DNA of 64,000 nucleotides from Pseudarthrobacter oxydans (GTDB lineage Bacteria > Actinomycetota > Actinomycetes > Actinomycetales > Micrococcaceae): contig NZ_JABTYH010000028.1 of the NCBI RefSeq assembly GCF_013314975.1, positions 1 through 64,000 on the forward strand, given 5' to 3'. Position numbers and translations under genes: made by a program. Below are positions 34,183 through 42,586 of the stretch, piece after piece (the stretch's first letter is position 1; each line of letters begins with the position of its first letter). The notes under the pieces are model-generated. The model worked only from the letters and a program-made list of their open reading frames with translations, searched no databases and was not told the origin of the DNA.

Positions 34183-34677
34183 GTGCCTGCCATCCAAACT
34201 ACTTCCGCAAAGCAGTTCCGGCTCCGGGCCGGAGCAGCCCTGATGGCGCTTGCCGGGCTGGCTTTCGTGGGATACGCCGCAGCCTTCCTGGCTCTCAACT
34301 TCTCGGGCGCCTTCCTGGAGCTGGGCATCGGTCCCGAAGAGGTGGACAAAGGCAGGGCGGAGGTCCAGGCGTTCAGCCCCCGGCTGTATCACTACATCAG
34401 CCATCTGCACATTGCGCTTAGCGGCTTCATCGCTGCCACCGGGCTGGCCATTGCGGCCATGTCCTGGTTCGGCGTGCGACGGGGTGAACGGTGGGCCTTC
34501 GCCGCCACCGTCACTGTTACGGCAGTCAGCCTGGCTGTCTCTGTCCCGGCGCATTACCCTTGGGGCCTGGCAACGCTTGGACACCTCGGCCCGGTGTACG
34601 TCGCTGTCCTCATCTTCTTGGCAGGCGCCGCCACGGCCTACAGCGGGATGCGGGGCCCGTCGGGTGAAAGCAGCTGA
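34183..34677 (+). CDS. Four-helix membrane protein of unknown function
   Basis: A 164-aa protein with four hydrophobic helices (LMALAGLAFVGYAAAFLAL, LSGFIAATGLAIAAMSWF, WAFAATVTVTAVSLAVSV, GPVYVAVLIFLAGAATAY). GTG 34183 is chosen because GAGAGGGG lies 9 nt before it; GTG 34174 would touch that site. No family name is sure. It is followed 53 nt later by another membrane gene. It is divergent from the LacI gene, with operators in the shared region. Confidence 0.6.
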   Translation: MPAIQTTSAKQFRLRAGAALMALAGLAFVGYAAAFLALNFSGAFLELGIGPEEVDKGRAEVQAFSPRLYHYISHLHIALSGFIAATGLAIAAMSWFGVRRGERWAFAATVTVTAVSLAVSVPAHYPWGLATLGHLGPVYVAVLIFLAGAATAYSGMRGPSGESS

Positions 34678-34730
34678 CAGCGGTCTTTGTGCCCTGCGCA
34701 GGGACGTCCCTGGCGTGCGAAACTTTGCGA

Positions 34731-35436
34731 ATGAGCAGCGCACGCAAGTTGGTTCCCCTGGAGGAGCATCACCGCGACCCGGCCAGCGCCCTGCGCCCGG
34801 ACAGCCCGTGGGTCAGGGCGGTCCGGCTGCTGGTGGGCGCGTTCGTGCTCGCCGCACTCGTGCAGAAGACCTATGACGCAACCCTGCCGGGCACCGACGT
34901 CGACAGTTTTCAGTTGTATTCGGAATTCACCGTCCAGGCGAACCTCGGCCTCGGGTTCCTGCTGATCGGATCGGCGGCATGGCCGGCGGCAAGGCTTCCG
35001 CGTTGGTGGGACCACCTCTTCGGCGCCTTTGTCCTCTACTTGGTGATGACGGGACTTATCTACATTGTCCTCGTGGCGCCGCCGGAGGAACCATGGTGGA
35101 GCTGGGACCTCTACTGGCCGCAAATGGCCCACCACCGCCTGGCCCCGCTTTATGTTGTGTTCGACTGGCTCCTGGTCAGCAGGATGGGCCGGGGTCCCTG
35201 GTGGCGGCCCCTGGCGTGGCTTGCCTACCCGGTGGTCTTCCTCATCTTTTCCTGGGTGCGGGTCCATCGACGGCTGGTACGTCTACGATTTCCTGGATCC
35301 CACGCTTGAGGGCGGCTGGCCTGCTGCCCTGGCGTCCATAGCCCAGGTCCTGGCGGCTTTCCTGGTGGTCGCGGCCCTGGTGCATCTTGCCGGCAACGCA
35401 CGCGCCGCTCTAGCCCTCAGGCACCCGCGGCACTAA
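34731..35436 (+). pseudogene. Pr6Pr-family membrane protein gene with a single-base frameshift
   Basis: The N-terminal part from ATG 34731 reads well through five or so helices (LVGAFVLAALVQKTYDATL, LFGAFVLYLVMTGLIYIVLV, LAYPVVFLIFSWVR). At about 35264-35270 the sensible sequence moves to another frame (SIDGWYVYDFLDPTLEGGW, LAAFLVVAALVHLAG) to a stop at 35436. Removing one G from GCGGGTCC restores the match to the Pr6Pr family, where a GWYPYPFLDP-like motif follows the helix. Without repair the product ends at 35309 after 192 residues with a scrambled tail. It could be a sequencing error or a recent mutation. Confidence 0.65.
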
Positions 35437-35447
35437 CGCCAGGCAAC

Positions 35448-36338
35448 CTAGGCCGGAGGCTCCTGCCGGTTTGTGCCTGGTCCTTCCAGGATCCTCCTCG
35501 CATCTTCCTGGGCCTGGAGGGCAAGGTCGCTGACCACCTCGCCCCTCAGGTGGCCGGAGGCGGAAATGATGTGCCGGAGCTCCGACACGGTGCGCGGCGG
35601 GCCGCCGCTGGGGTGTGCCAGGGCGTGGCAGTTGGGGCACAGCGGCACAAGGTCGGCGACGGAGTCCAGCTGGTACCCGCTCCCAAGCAGCTCCGGCGGC
35701 ACCACATGGTGGACATCGATGGACCCGGAGCCGGCGTCGCCATCAAAGGCTTCGAAGGAGAAACCGCAGGCAGCGCAGGACGTTCCATGGAACGCCAGGC
35801 ACACCCGGCGTGCGTCAGGGTCCCGCTCATGGCGGTTCACGTCAATGGTGCTGACGGCGTCCGGCGGGAGCGTGCCCGAAACAACGTGTGGAGGACCGGT
35901 GACCGCCGGCCCGAGGTCCCTCCACAGGCGGCGGAGGGCGGGCTCCGCGTGACCGGGAACGGTAACGCCCGGGCGGATCAGTGCCTCACTCCAGGGAATC
36001 CCGGGGACTGATGCGCGGAGCGTTTTCTGACGGATCTGCTCACCGAGGGGGAGCAGTGCGTCGAACAGCACGCCGGCGTGCCAGGCCGCGGCGGCGTCAT
36101 CCCCGGACAGCACCTGGTACGGCTCGGACACCACCACCCCGTGGCCGATCAGCCCTGTGCCGGCGTCGCTGCCACCCTGGACGAAGAGCCAGGCTTCACT
36201 TCCTGCGGGGACGTTGAGTGGCCGGACAGTACTCCAGCGCCGCAGGAACCTGCCGGACTCCGCCACGAGCCCGACGGCGGCACGGTAGTCCCATGGGCCG
36301 GATCCGCTCGGGTTCCATCCAAGAATTACTGCAGCCAC
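35448..36338 (-). CDS. HNH endonuclease with EVE/PUA-like N-terminal domain
   Basis: A 296-aa protein. Residues 1-85 (VILGWNPSGSGPWDYRAAVG, RWSTVRPLNVPAGSEAWLFV, GLIGHGVVVSEPY) look like the WNP...RWS...G...GS beta-barrel segment found before HNH domains and related to EVE/PUA-type modified-base readers. The C-terminal nuclease has CAACGFSFEAF, IDVHHVVPPELLGSG with the catalytic His pair, and LVPLCPNCHALAH (zinc CxxC pairs). This organisation fits a McrA-like enzyme that cuts DNA carrying modified bases. No methyltransferase gene is next to it. The reader domain is inferred by pattern, not by search. Confidence 0.8.
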   Translation of the reverse strand: MAAVILGWNPSGSGPWDYRAAVGLVAESGRFLRRWSTVRPLNVPAGSEAWLFVQGGSDAGTGLIGHGVVVSEPYQVLSGDDAAAAWHAGVLFDALLPLGEQIRQKTLRASVPGIPWSEALIRPGVTVPGHAEPALRRLWRDLGPAVTGPPHVVSGTLPPDAVSTIDVNRHERDPDARRVCLAFHGTSCAACGFSFEAFDGDAGSGSIDVHHVVPPELLGSGYQLDSVADLVPLCPNCHALAHPSGGPPRTVSELRHIISASGHLRGEVVSDLALQAQEDARRILEGPGTNRQEPPA

Positions 36339-36394
36339 TACTCACCCAATCCAGCACACATGTGCGTTGGCCTTCACAGCCTGCAGAACGGAAC

Positions 36395-36589
36395 CTAGAT
36401 GGGTTCCCTGGCCAGCGCCTTGGTCCTGGCCGGTGTTTCCCGGCCGAGGCGCTGGTCGAGCGTGACACGCAGCCTGGCAGCAGCCACCTGGACGCGATGC
36501 TCGGCAGGGGTGGCTTTCTTCGGGGCCGGCTTGGCGGCGGCGCTCCGCGGAGTATGGACGAACCGGTGTTCAGACGATGCTGCGCTCAT
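36395..36589 (-). CDS. Small basic protein, coupled to upstream membrane gene
   Basis: A 64-aa Lys/Arg/Ala-rich protein (RSAAAKPAPKKATPAEHRVQ). Its ATG at 36589 overlaps the stop of the gene ending at 36586 in ATGA fashion, which supports translation. No family is known. The basic, disordered look resembles small ribosome- or DNA-associated proteins, but that is a guess. Confidence 0.45.
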   Translation of the reverse strand: MSAASSEHRFVHTPRSAAAKPAPKKATPAEHRVQVAAARLRVTLDQRLGRETPARTKALAREPI

Positions 36590-37116
36590 GGTCCAACCTC
36601 CTTGGTAGTGTCTTCACCCGTGGTTCCATTCTCGCCTATGTTGCCACCGGCGTCCACGAACCCAGTCTCCGGGTCCGCCTCGGTGCCCAGCCCGTCGTCG
36701 TCCGCGTTTTCGTCGCCCCACACGCTCTTCCAAGCGATGTCGAACAGCTCAAGTTCCTCGTTGCGGGCGAGTTCGCTGCGTGCCAGGACTTCCAGGGTTG
36801 CCAGTCCCAGGGCTTTCGTTCCTTCATCCTGGTCCAGTGCCCGGTCCAGCGCCCACTGCGTCCGGCGCCACCACTCCGCACGGCTGTCCGCTTCGGTTTT
36901 TTGCAGCAGTGCATGGGCGTCCGCTTCCCGCTTCTGCTCCAGCGCAGTGGCATCGGCTGCAGTGCGCTGTTTAAGCGTGCGCCAATTGATGTAGAACGCC
37001 AGCAAGGCGGCGATGAGGACGGCCAGGGGACCCAGGCCGGCGAGGATGACCCACCAGTCGGCCGGTCCCGAATGGACGACGACGTCGAGCGTGCTTGGGG
37101 AGGGGGCAGGGGTCAC
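36586..37116 (-). CDS. Single-pass membrane protein with cytoplasmic coiled coil
   Basis: A 176-aa protein. Residues 20-43 form one membrane helix (WWVILAGLGPLAVLIAALLA), followed by a charged coiled-coil-like helix (NWRTLKQRTAADATALEQKR onwards), a helical segment (RTQWALDRALDQDEGTKALG) and an acidic Gly/Asp-rich tail. This pattern is common in actinobacterial hypothetical proteins. It is coupled to the 64-aa gene behind it. The function is unknown. Confidence 0.65.
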   Translation of the reverse strand: MTPAPSPSTLDVVVHSGPADWWVILAGLGPLAVLIAALLAFYINWRTLKQRTAADATALEQKREADAHALLQKTEADSRAEWWRRTQWALDRALDQDEGTKALGLATLEVLARSELARNEELELFDIAWKSVWGDENADDDGLGTEADPETGFVDAGGNIGENGTTGEDTTKEVGP

Positions 37117-37175
37117 TGGACCAGCATAGGCCGCGGCGCGGCTGCCAGCCGGGCGGACGCCACCCGCCGCGCCCC

Positions 37176-38231
37176 TCAGGCGGTGATGACCACCTTCAGT
37201 GCGTTGGTCTCCGCGGCCCGCGCGAACGTGTCGTAGGCGTCGATGAACTGCTCAAAGCGGAAATGGTGGGTGGCGAACTTTTCTGCGGGCAGCTTCTTCT
37301 GCGCAACGAGCTTCAGGAGCATTGGCGTCGTGTTGGCGTTGACCAGGCCCATGCTGATGTTGATGTTCTGGATCCAGAGGTTTTCCAGGTGCAGCTCCAC
37401 CGGTTTGCCGTGCACGCCGACGTTGGCAACTGTGCCGCCGGGCCGGACAATCTCTGTGCACATACCGAAGGTGGCGGGAATGCCCACGGCCTCGATGGCA
37501 ACATCCACGCCCTGCCCGTCCGTCTGGGACAGCACTTGGTCTTTCCAGTCGGAATCGCCTGACAGGACAACGTGTGTAGCCCCGAACGCGCGGGATTGCT
37601 CCAGGCGGTTCCGGTCAAGGTCTATGGCGATGATGGTGGCCGCCCCGTAGAGGCCCGCAGTGGCAATCGCTGCCAGCCCCACCGGGCCCGCTCCCACCAC
37701 AGCCACAGTGTCCCCGGGCTTCACGCGGCCGTACTGGACCCCGATTTCGAAGCCCGTGGGGAGGATGTCCGAGAGCATGACGGCCTGTTCGTCCGTAACC
37801 CCCTCAGGGAGGAGATGAAGGGAGTTTTCCGCATAGGGAACGCGGACGTATTCGGCTTGGGTGCCGTCGATGAGGTGGCCAAAGACCCAGCCGATTCCTG
37901 ATGCGCCTTCGTCCCCGAGGCAATGGGAATAGAGCCCAGTCTTGCAGTTGGCGCAGTGGCCGCAGGACTTGATGCAGGAAATGATCACCCTGTCGCCAGG
38001 TTTCAGTGTGGTGACGGAGGCCCCCACCTCGGTGATGGTTCCCACGCCTTCGTGGCCCAGGATCCGTCCCTCCTGGACTGCAGGGACATCACCCTTGAGG
38101 ATGTGCAGGTCTGTTCCGCAGATGGTGGTGGTGTCCACCTTGACGATGGCGTCGCTGGGATTGATGATCGACGGGTCCGGCACATCGGTCCAGGATTTTT
38201 TCCCGGGCCCGCCGTAGACAATGGCCTTCAT
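37176..38231 (-). CDS. Zinc-dependent alcohol dehydrogenase
   Basis: Medium-chain dehydrogenase of 351 aa, oxidising or reducing alcohols/aldehydes with NAD(P). Catalytic zinc ligands are Cys in TTTICGTDLHI and His/Glu in GHEGVG. The structural zinc site is CGHCANCKTGLYSHC. The Rossmann motif is VAVVGAGPVGLAAIATAG, and IDLD at the second strand end suggests NAD. ATG 38231 has AAGGAG 6 nt upstream. A DosR-like box is 85 nt upstream, so it is probably induced under low oxygen to dispose of reducing power. Confidence 0.93.
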   Translation of the reverse strand: MKAIVYGGPGKKSWTDVPDPSIINPSDAIVKVDTTTICGTDLHILKGDVPAVQEGRILGHEGVGTITEVGASVTTLKPGDRVIISCIKSCGHCANCKTGLYSHCLGDEGASGIGWVFGHLIDGTQAEYVRVPYAENSLHLLPEGVTDEQAVMLSDILPTGFEIGVQYGRVKPGDTVAVVGAGPVGLAAIATAGLYGAATIIAIDLDRNRLEQSRAFGATHVVLSGDSDWKDQVLSQTDGQGVDVAIEAVGIPATFGMCTEIVRPGGTVANVGVHGKPVELHLENLWIQNINISMGLVNANTTPMLLKLVAQKKLPAEKFATHHFRFEQFIDAYDTFARAAETNALKVVITA

Positions 38232-38316
38232 GACTGCTCCTTGTTGGTCGGCGATCGGGTTGATCCCGGACTGCTGCGTCAACCTCAAGGATGGAGGAGG
38301 GTGCCGGGATCGATAA

Positions 38317-38330
38317 GGGTCCTAGGTCCC
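38317..38330. promoter_or_regulatory. DosR-like box, alcohol dehydrogenase promoter
   Basis: GGGTCCTAGGTCCC, one of the best matches to the GGGnCCT-AGGnCCC pattern seen before the stress genes of this island. It lies 85 nt before the start codon at 38231, which has its own Shine-Dalgarno. Confidence 0.65.
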
Positions 38331-38359
38331 GGTGGCCAGGATTGTGCCGTCCGCTGGTG

Positions 38360-38797
38360 TCAGCGTTTCTGCAGTTTTTCGGCGAGCATCAGAATGATTC
38401 CGCTCGGACCGCGGAGGTATGTGAGCTTGTACGCGTCGCCGTAGGTCGCCACGCCGCGCAGCGGATGGCATCCGTGCTTCGCGGCTGCCTCAAGGGCTGT
38501 GTCCAGATTGTCCACCGAGAAGGCCACGCGGTGCATGCCAATGTCGTTGGGGCGGGTTGGATTCGTCTGGTTCGCTTCGGGGTGGATGTATTCGAAAAGC
38601 TCAAGTTGGCCGCGGCCGTCCGGGGTCTGGAGCATCGCAATCCTGGCGTGGTTGCCATCCAGTCCAACGGCAGTATCCGTCCACTCGCCGCTGACCGTAT
38701 CGCGGCCGACCACCGTGAGCCCGAGGTCGGTAAAGAAAGCAATTGCAGCTTCGATGTCGCGGACGGCAATGCCGACGTTCTCGAATGTGATGGCCAT
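38360..38797 (-). CDS. VOC family (glyoxalase-fold) protein
   Basis: A 145-aa one-domain vicinal-oxygen-chelate protein. ITFENVGIAVRDIEAAIAFF begins the first beta-alpha-beta unit, HRVAFSVDNLDTALEAAAKH the second, and YLRGPSGIILMLAEKL the C-terminal metal-site strand with Glu. Close relatives are labelled methylmalonyl-CoA epimerase or glyoxalase; the exact activity is not clear. It is transcribed toward the alcohol dehydrogenase with 128 nt in between containing a DosR-like box, so it is a separate unit. Confidence 0.88.
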   Translation of the reverse strand: MAITFENVGIAVRDIEAAIAFFTDLGLTVVGRDTVSGEWTDTAVGLDGNHARIAMLQTPDGRGQLELFEYIHPEANQTNPTRPNDIGMHRVAFSVDNLDTALEAAAKHGCHPLRGVATYGDAYKLTYLRGPSGIILMLAEKLQKR

Positions 38798-38838
38798 GGG
38801 TTGAAGCTACCAAGGCGGACCACTTGGCTCCAGGGGCC

Positions 38839-39711
38839 TTATTGTTCCTCCCTGATGCGGGCGGTCGTGCCGCGGCGTGAGATGAGGACCGGGCCACGTG
38901 CGTGGTGCAGGACAGCGTGGGCGGTGGAACCTATCGTCTCCCTGAGGAGCCCCTGGCCCTTGGTGCCCACAACCAGCATCCGTGCACCTTCCGACGCTTT
39001 GAGGACGGCATGGGCGACCGACGTATCAGTCAGCACCCTTCCTTCCACAGGAACAGCAGGGGAGAGGGCGCGGGCGCGGGCAAGGGCGGAATTGAGGACC
39101 TCCCCGGCGGCGGCCACGGCGTCCGGCATTTCGCGATGCCCGTATCCGGGCGGCGTGTGGTGGACATGGACGACGGTGAGGCCCGCCTGCCAGGCAGAGG
39201 CGAGTTCACAGGCGTCTTCCAGCGCCATGGAGGACCCCGTGCCGTCCACCGCGACGACGACGGGCCCGCCAGGGTGAAGATCCGGCCTTATCACTGCTAC
39301 CGGGCAGGTTGCGGTGGCCGCCAGTTCCAGGCTTACGGATCCCACCAGGAGTCCCAGGAAGCCGCCCAAACCCCGGCTGCCGACGACGATCATCTCCTCC
39401 CCGGAAGAAATCTCGGCGAGATACGATGCGGGCAATCCGTGCAGCAGGGTGCCTTCAACCTTCAGCCCGGGGGCCGCCGCTTCGGCACGGCTGATCCCCT
39501 CCTCCAGAATTGCCTGCGCCGCCCGCTCCAGCCCGCTGTCCGCGACACCGGGAACGGGGCCGAGGTTCCTGGTCAGCAGCGGCCAGATGGAGCAGTGCAC
39601 CACGAGGAGTGGGCGGTTGCGCAGCTGCGCCTGCTCCGCCGCCCAGTGGATGGCGGTAGCAGCCTCAGCAGAACCGTCATAGCCGGCAACGATGGACCGT
39701 GAATCCTGCAT
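38839..39711 (-). CDS. Universal stress protein, tandem UspA domains
   Basis: A 290-aa protein with two UspA domains (residues 1-145 and 150-288). Each ends with the ATP-binding loop G-x2-G-x9-G(S/T): GSRGLGGFLGLLVGSVS and GTKGQGLLRETIGST. It starts SIVAGYDGSAEAATAIHWAA. Mycobacterial relatives are major members of the DosR dormancy regulon and affect growth arrest. A DosR-like box lies only 21 nt upstream, closer than at other promoters. AGGAG is present before ATG 39711. Confidence 0.93.
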   Translation of the reverse strand: MQDSRSIVAGYDGSAEAATAIHWAAEQAQLRNRPLLVVHCSIWPLLTRNLGPVPGVADSGLERAAQAILEEGISRAEAAAPGLKVEGTLLHGLPASYLAEISSGEEMIVVGSRGLGGFLGLLVGSVSLELAATATCPVAVIRPDLHPGGPVVVAVDGTGSSMALEDACELASAWQAGLTVVHVHHTPPGYGHREMPDAVAAAGEVLNSALARARALSPAVPVEGRVLTDTSVAHAVLKASEGARMLVVGTKGQGLLRETIGSTAHAVLHHARGPVLISRRGTTARIREEQ

Positions 39712-39732
39712 AGCTTCTGCGCTCCTGGTCAG

Positions 39733-39746
39733 GGGACTTTCGGCAC
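39733..39746. promoter_or_regulatory. DosR-like box near the tandem USP gene
   Basis: GGGACTTTCGGCAC, close to the mycobacterial DosR consensus. It is 21 nt before the USP start, unlike the 35-36 nt spacing of six others, so the real USP promoter may differ, or the site may serve the divergent SDR gene. Confidence 0.55.
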
Positions 39747-39865
39747 TGTGGGGGTTTCTTCCGTGACTGCATGCTGGTGGCGTGGGTTCCTGTGTACCCG
39801 CTCAACCAAGCAGAGCACCACACAGCAGCGGGAAGCAAGACATGCTGAGGATTGAGGAGCACCGC

Positions 39866-40636
39866 ATGGCTGCGTGGCAGGAAAACATCACGACGGGCCG
39901 GTTCGAAGGCCAGACAGTCATTGTCACCGGTGCCGCATCCGGGATAGGACGCGCAACTGCCCTGCGTGTTGCCCGCGAGGGCGGCCGGGTCATCGCAAGC
40001 GACCTGAGCGGGGAAGGCCTGGACAACCTGGTAGCCGAATACCCGGGGCTCGGGTTTGTGCCGGTTGCCGGCGACATCAGCAAAGAGGACGTGGTGCAGG
40101 GCGTGGTGGCCGCCGCCGGCGGGCGCATCGACGCGCTGGCCAACGTGGCTGGCATCATGGACAGCTTCCAGCCCGTCCATGAGCTCGACGACGGCATGTG
40201 GGAGCGGGTGCTGGACGTCAACCTGACTGCCGTCATGCGCCTTACAAGGGCCGTGGTGCCGGTGATGCTGGCGGCGGGGTACGGCTCGATAGTGAATGTC
40301 TCCTCCGAGGCAGGCCTGCGCGGGGCGGCGGCAGGTGCTGCCTACACCGTCTCCAAACACGCCCTGATCGGCCTGACCCGCAGTTCAGCGGTCATGTACG
40401 GGCGCCGCGGCATCCGGGTCAATGCAGTAGCTCCCGGCGGCACCAGGACCAACATCCACGCAGAATTCAAGTCCCAGCTGGGCGCTGAGGTCCTTGGCCC
40501 CCTGCTCCAGGCCAACGTGCCGCCCATCGCGGAAGCCGGGGAAGTCGCCGCCGGAATTACTTTCCTGCTCAGCAGGGACGGCTCAAACATCAACGGCGTG
40601 GTGCTTCCCTCCGACAACGGATGGAACGCCGTCTGA
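39866..40636 (+). CDS. Short-chain dehydrogenase/reductase
   Basis: NAD(P)-dependent SDR of 256 aa. The cofactor motif is VIVTGAASGIGRATAL. NVAG is in the active-site strand, Ser is in SIVNVSSEAG, and YTVSK is the catalytic Tyr/Lys. The C-terminal ITFLLSRDGSNINGVVLPSD is typical. ATG 39866 has GAGGAGC 8 nt upstream. The Asp at the end of strand 2 (IASDLSG) favours NAD. The substrate is unknown. The DUF5129/TPM-like gene follows closely. Confidence 0.92.
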   Translation: MAAWQENITTGRFEGQTVIVTGAASGIGRATALRVAREGGRVIASDLSGEGLDNLVAEYPGLGFVPVAGDISKEDVVQGVVAAAGGRIDALANVAGIMDSFQPVHELDDGMWERVLDVNLTAVMRLTRAVVPVMLAAGYGSIVNVSSEAGLRGAAAGAAYTVSKHALIGLTRSSAVMYGRRGIRVNAVAPGGTRTNIHAEFKSQLGAEVLGPLLQANVPPIAEAGEVAAGITFLLSRDGSNINGVVLPSDNGWNAV

Positions 40637-40665
40637 GCACGCAGGGGAGCAACGGGGTGGACCGG

Positions 40666-42126
40666 ATGAGTACCGCAGTGCACAGGCTCGTAGGCCTGAT
40701 GCTGGTCCTGGCAGCGCTGTTGCCGGCGGGAGCAGCCGTCGCTTTCGCTGATCCGCCGGTATCCGTACAGGTGGAGGACACTGCCGGGGTCCTGGACCGG
40801 AACTTGCTGGTACCGGCGCTGGAGGGGATCGACTTCTACGAGCCCACACGGGTTGCCATCTACACCTACAACGGCAGGACCGGGGACAACCTCAATGAAG
40901 AGGTCCTGAGGTTTGCCCGGAGCGGGCATCCCGAGTGGATCAGCGCGGATGGGCAGAAGTGGGCAGACGGGCTCTTCATCTTCGCCCTTGATCCGGTGGG
41001 CCGCCATGTTGGAACCTACATGGGCGAGGACCGGAAGGTGTCCCTTGAGCAGCGGCAAGACATCCAGGACGCGGCCAGGGATCTCCTCCGTGACGCGCAG
41101 TGGACGGAGGGAACCGTGGCGGGCGTCCGCCGTGCGGCCGAGCTCATCAGCCAGCCGTGGTACCGGTCCGCAGCCTTCCTCATCGCAGCCTGGGTGACCG
41201 CAGGAACAGCAGCCCTGGGTGCGGCCGCCTGGATCATCGTGCGGGCCGTCACGAGATCCTCCAGCCGGAAAGAGATTGCGCGGGGTGACCAAAGCTACGC
41301 CAACGTCAGCATGGACCTTGAGGTGACAGAGCTGAACGCGGGCACCATTCCCGAGGCCTCCCGGTACGGAGGCCACGTCCTTGAGAAGCACCGGACTTTC
41401 CTCAACCGGTACAACACCGCCAGCCAGCTCTCAAACAGGGTGCATGCGCTGTCCAGCCGCGACCTGGGGCGCCGCAGGCACCTCAGGCTCGCCCGGGAAT
41501 ACGCGGATGCAGCCTCGGAGCTCGACGCACTGGACGATGTCATCGCCGACACCAACGCCCTCCTCAACAAGGCCGGTGCGTGGCCTACGGCGTGGGACCG
41601 CCAGCTCGCCCCCTTCCGCAAGGATCTTGCAGGGCTGGAGCAAGTCCTCAGCAAGCGCCACGGGCAGGGGGACTCGGCCACCGCGGCGGCCCTGCGGTCC
41701 TTCCGGGACCAGAGCCTCCGGGACATCGAACGGTGGACGGCGGAGCTGGCCGAAGGAAAAACCACCCCCGAAAAGGCGCTCGACCGCCTCTACGACGCCC
41801 GGTCCCGGCTGGCCGTGCTCCTGGAAAACCATGCCCAAACCGTCATTGAGGGATTCGCGAAAAACCAACGCGAAGCGGAGGTGATGCGCAAGGAGATGCA
41901 GGCGGCCCAGGACGGACTCAACCACAGGGGGCGGCGCAGCTACGAGCCAAGCATCCTGGGCACCGTATATCCGTCCTACCACTTCTTCTCGGTGGCCACC
42001 TTCAACTCCGGCCTCAACACGGGAGTCAGCAGCGTCAGCTCCGCCCGGGGCGGAGGCGGCAGCACCACCGGGTATGGAAGCAGTGGCGGTAGCTTTTCCG
42101 GTTCGGGCAGTTCATCCAGTTTCTAG
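40666..42126 (+). CDS. TPM-domain-like (DUF5129-type) membrane protein
   Basis: A 486-aa protein. A signal peptide or first helix (LVGLMLVLAALLPAGAAVAF) is followed by an extracellular TPM-like domain (VQVEDTAGVLDRNLLVPALE, GLFIFALDPVGRHVGTYMGE). A second membrane helix (AAFLIAAWVTAGTAALGAAA) precedes long cytoplasmic helical segments (LDALDDVIADTNALLNKAGA, RDIERWTAELAEGKTTPEKA) and a Gly/Ser-rich C-terminus ending SGSSSSF. ATG 40666 is preferred over 40621, which overlaps the SDR gene. TPM proteins are linked to photosystem repair or membrane-protein quality control in other organisms; the role here is unknown. Confidence 0.75.
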   Translation: MSTAVHRLVGLMLVLAALLPAGAAVAFADPPVSVQVEDTAGVLDRNLLVPALEGIDFYEPTRVAIYTYNGRTGDNLNEEVLRFARSGHPEWISADGQKWADGLFIFALDPVGRHVGTYMGEDRKVSLEQRQDIQDAARDLLRDAQWTEGTVAGVRRAAELISQPWYRSAAFLIAAWVTAGTAALGAAAWIIVRAVTRSSSRKEIARGDQSYANVSMDLEVTELNAGTIPEASRYGGHVLEKHRTFLNRYNTASQLSNRVHALSSRDLGRRRHLRLAREYADAASELDALDDVIADTNALLNKAGAWPTAWDRQLAPFRKDLAGLEQVLSKRHGQGDSATAAALRSFRDQSLRDIERWTAELAEGKTTPEKALDRLYDARSRLAVLLENHAQTVIEGFAKNQREAEVMRKEMQAAQDGLNHRGRRSYEPSILGTVYPSYHFFSVATFNSGLNTGVSSVSSARGGGGSTTGYGSSGGSFSGSGSSSSF

Positions 42127-42138
42127 CCCAGCCGGCCT

Positions 42139-42411
42139 CTACGCGGCCCCGCGCGAATTGGCCGTGCCGGTACTGTACGGGCGGACGTGGTGCGGGCTCC
42201 GCTGCGCCCCCACCCTTGCCAGGGCGGCCGCAGGAGCGAGGTCACTGATCAAACCCGTTCCCGCGCACTCGCGGACATCCCTGATGGCGGTGGCAGCCTG
42301 GTACTTGTCCGGGTACTGTCCGGACACCGCCAGCACGGTTCCGTCCGGCGCGACAAGCCTGAACCTGATCCGCGAATCCTCATCGGCAAACAGCTCGAAC
42401 GTTCCCGCCAT
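42139..42411 (-). CDS. DUF1508 (YegP-like) family protein
   Basis: A 90-aa protein with one YegP-type unit: FELFADEDSRIRFRLVAPDG, then VLAVSGQYPDKYQAATAIRD. The family has a simple beta-beta-beta-alpha fold and no known biochemical function. ATG 42411 has GAGGGAGAG upstream. A longer frame extends upstream through the promoter but has no family character. It shares a divergent region and a DosR-like box with the DUF1003 gene. Confidence 0.85.
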   Translation of the reverse strand: MAGTFELFADEDSRIRFRLVAPDGTVLAVSGQYPDKYQAATAIRDVRECAGTGLISDLAPAAALARVGAQRSPHHVRPYSTGTANSRGAA

Positions 42412-42481
42412 AAATTTGCTCTCCCTCGATGGTCCTGCATCGGCCTCCGTCCACCGTGCCAGAGGACGGGGCAATCCATTA

Positions 42482-42495
42482 GGGGCCAAGGTCCC
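42482..42495. promoter_or_regulatory. DosR-like box between DUF1508 and DUF1003 genes
   Basis: GGGGCCAAGGTCCC, near-palindromic. It is 70 nt from the DUF1508 start and 91 nt from the DUF1003 start. Confidence 0.6.
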
Positions 42496-42586
42496 GTAAT
42501 GGGGTGTTCGCCGGGGGCAACCCTGCCGGTGGATCCATCCGCACATTGGTGCAGCGGAGGACGGGGGCGCCGCATACCCTAAGCAC

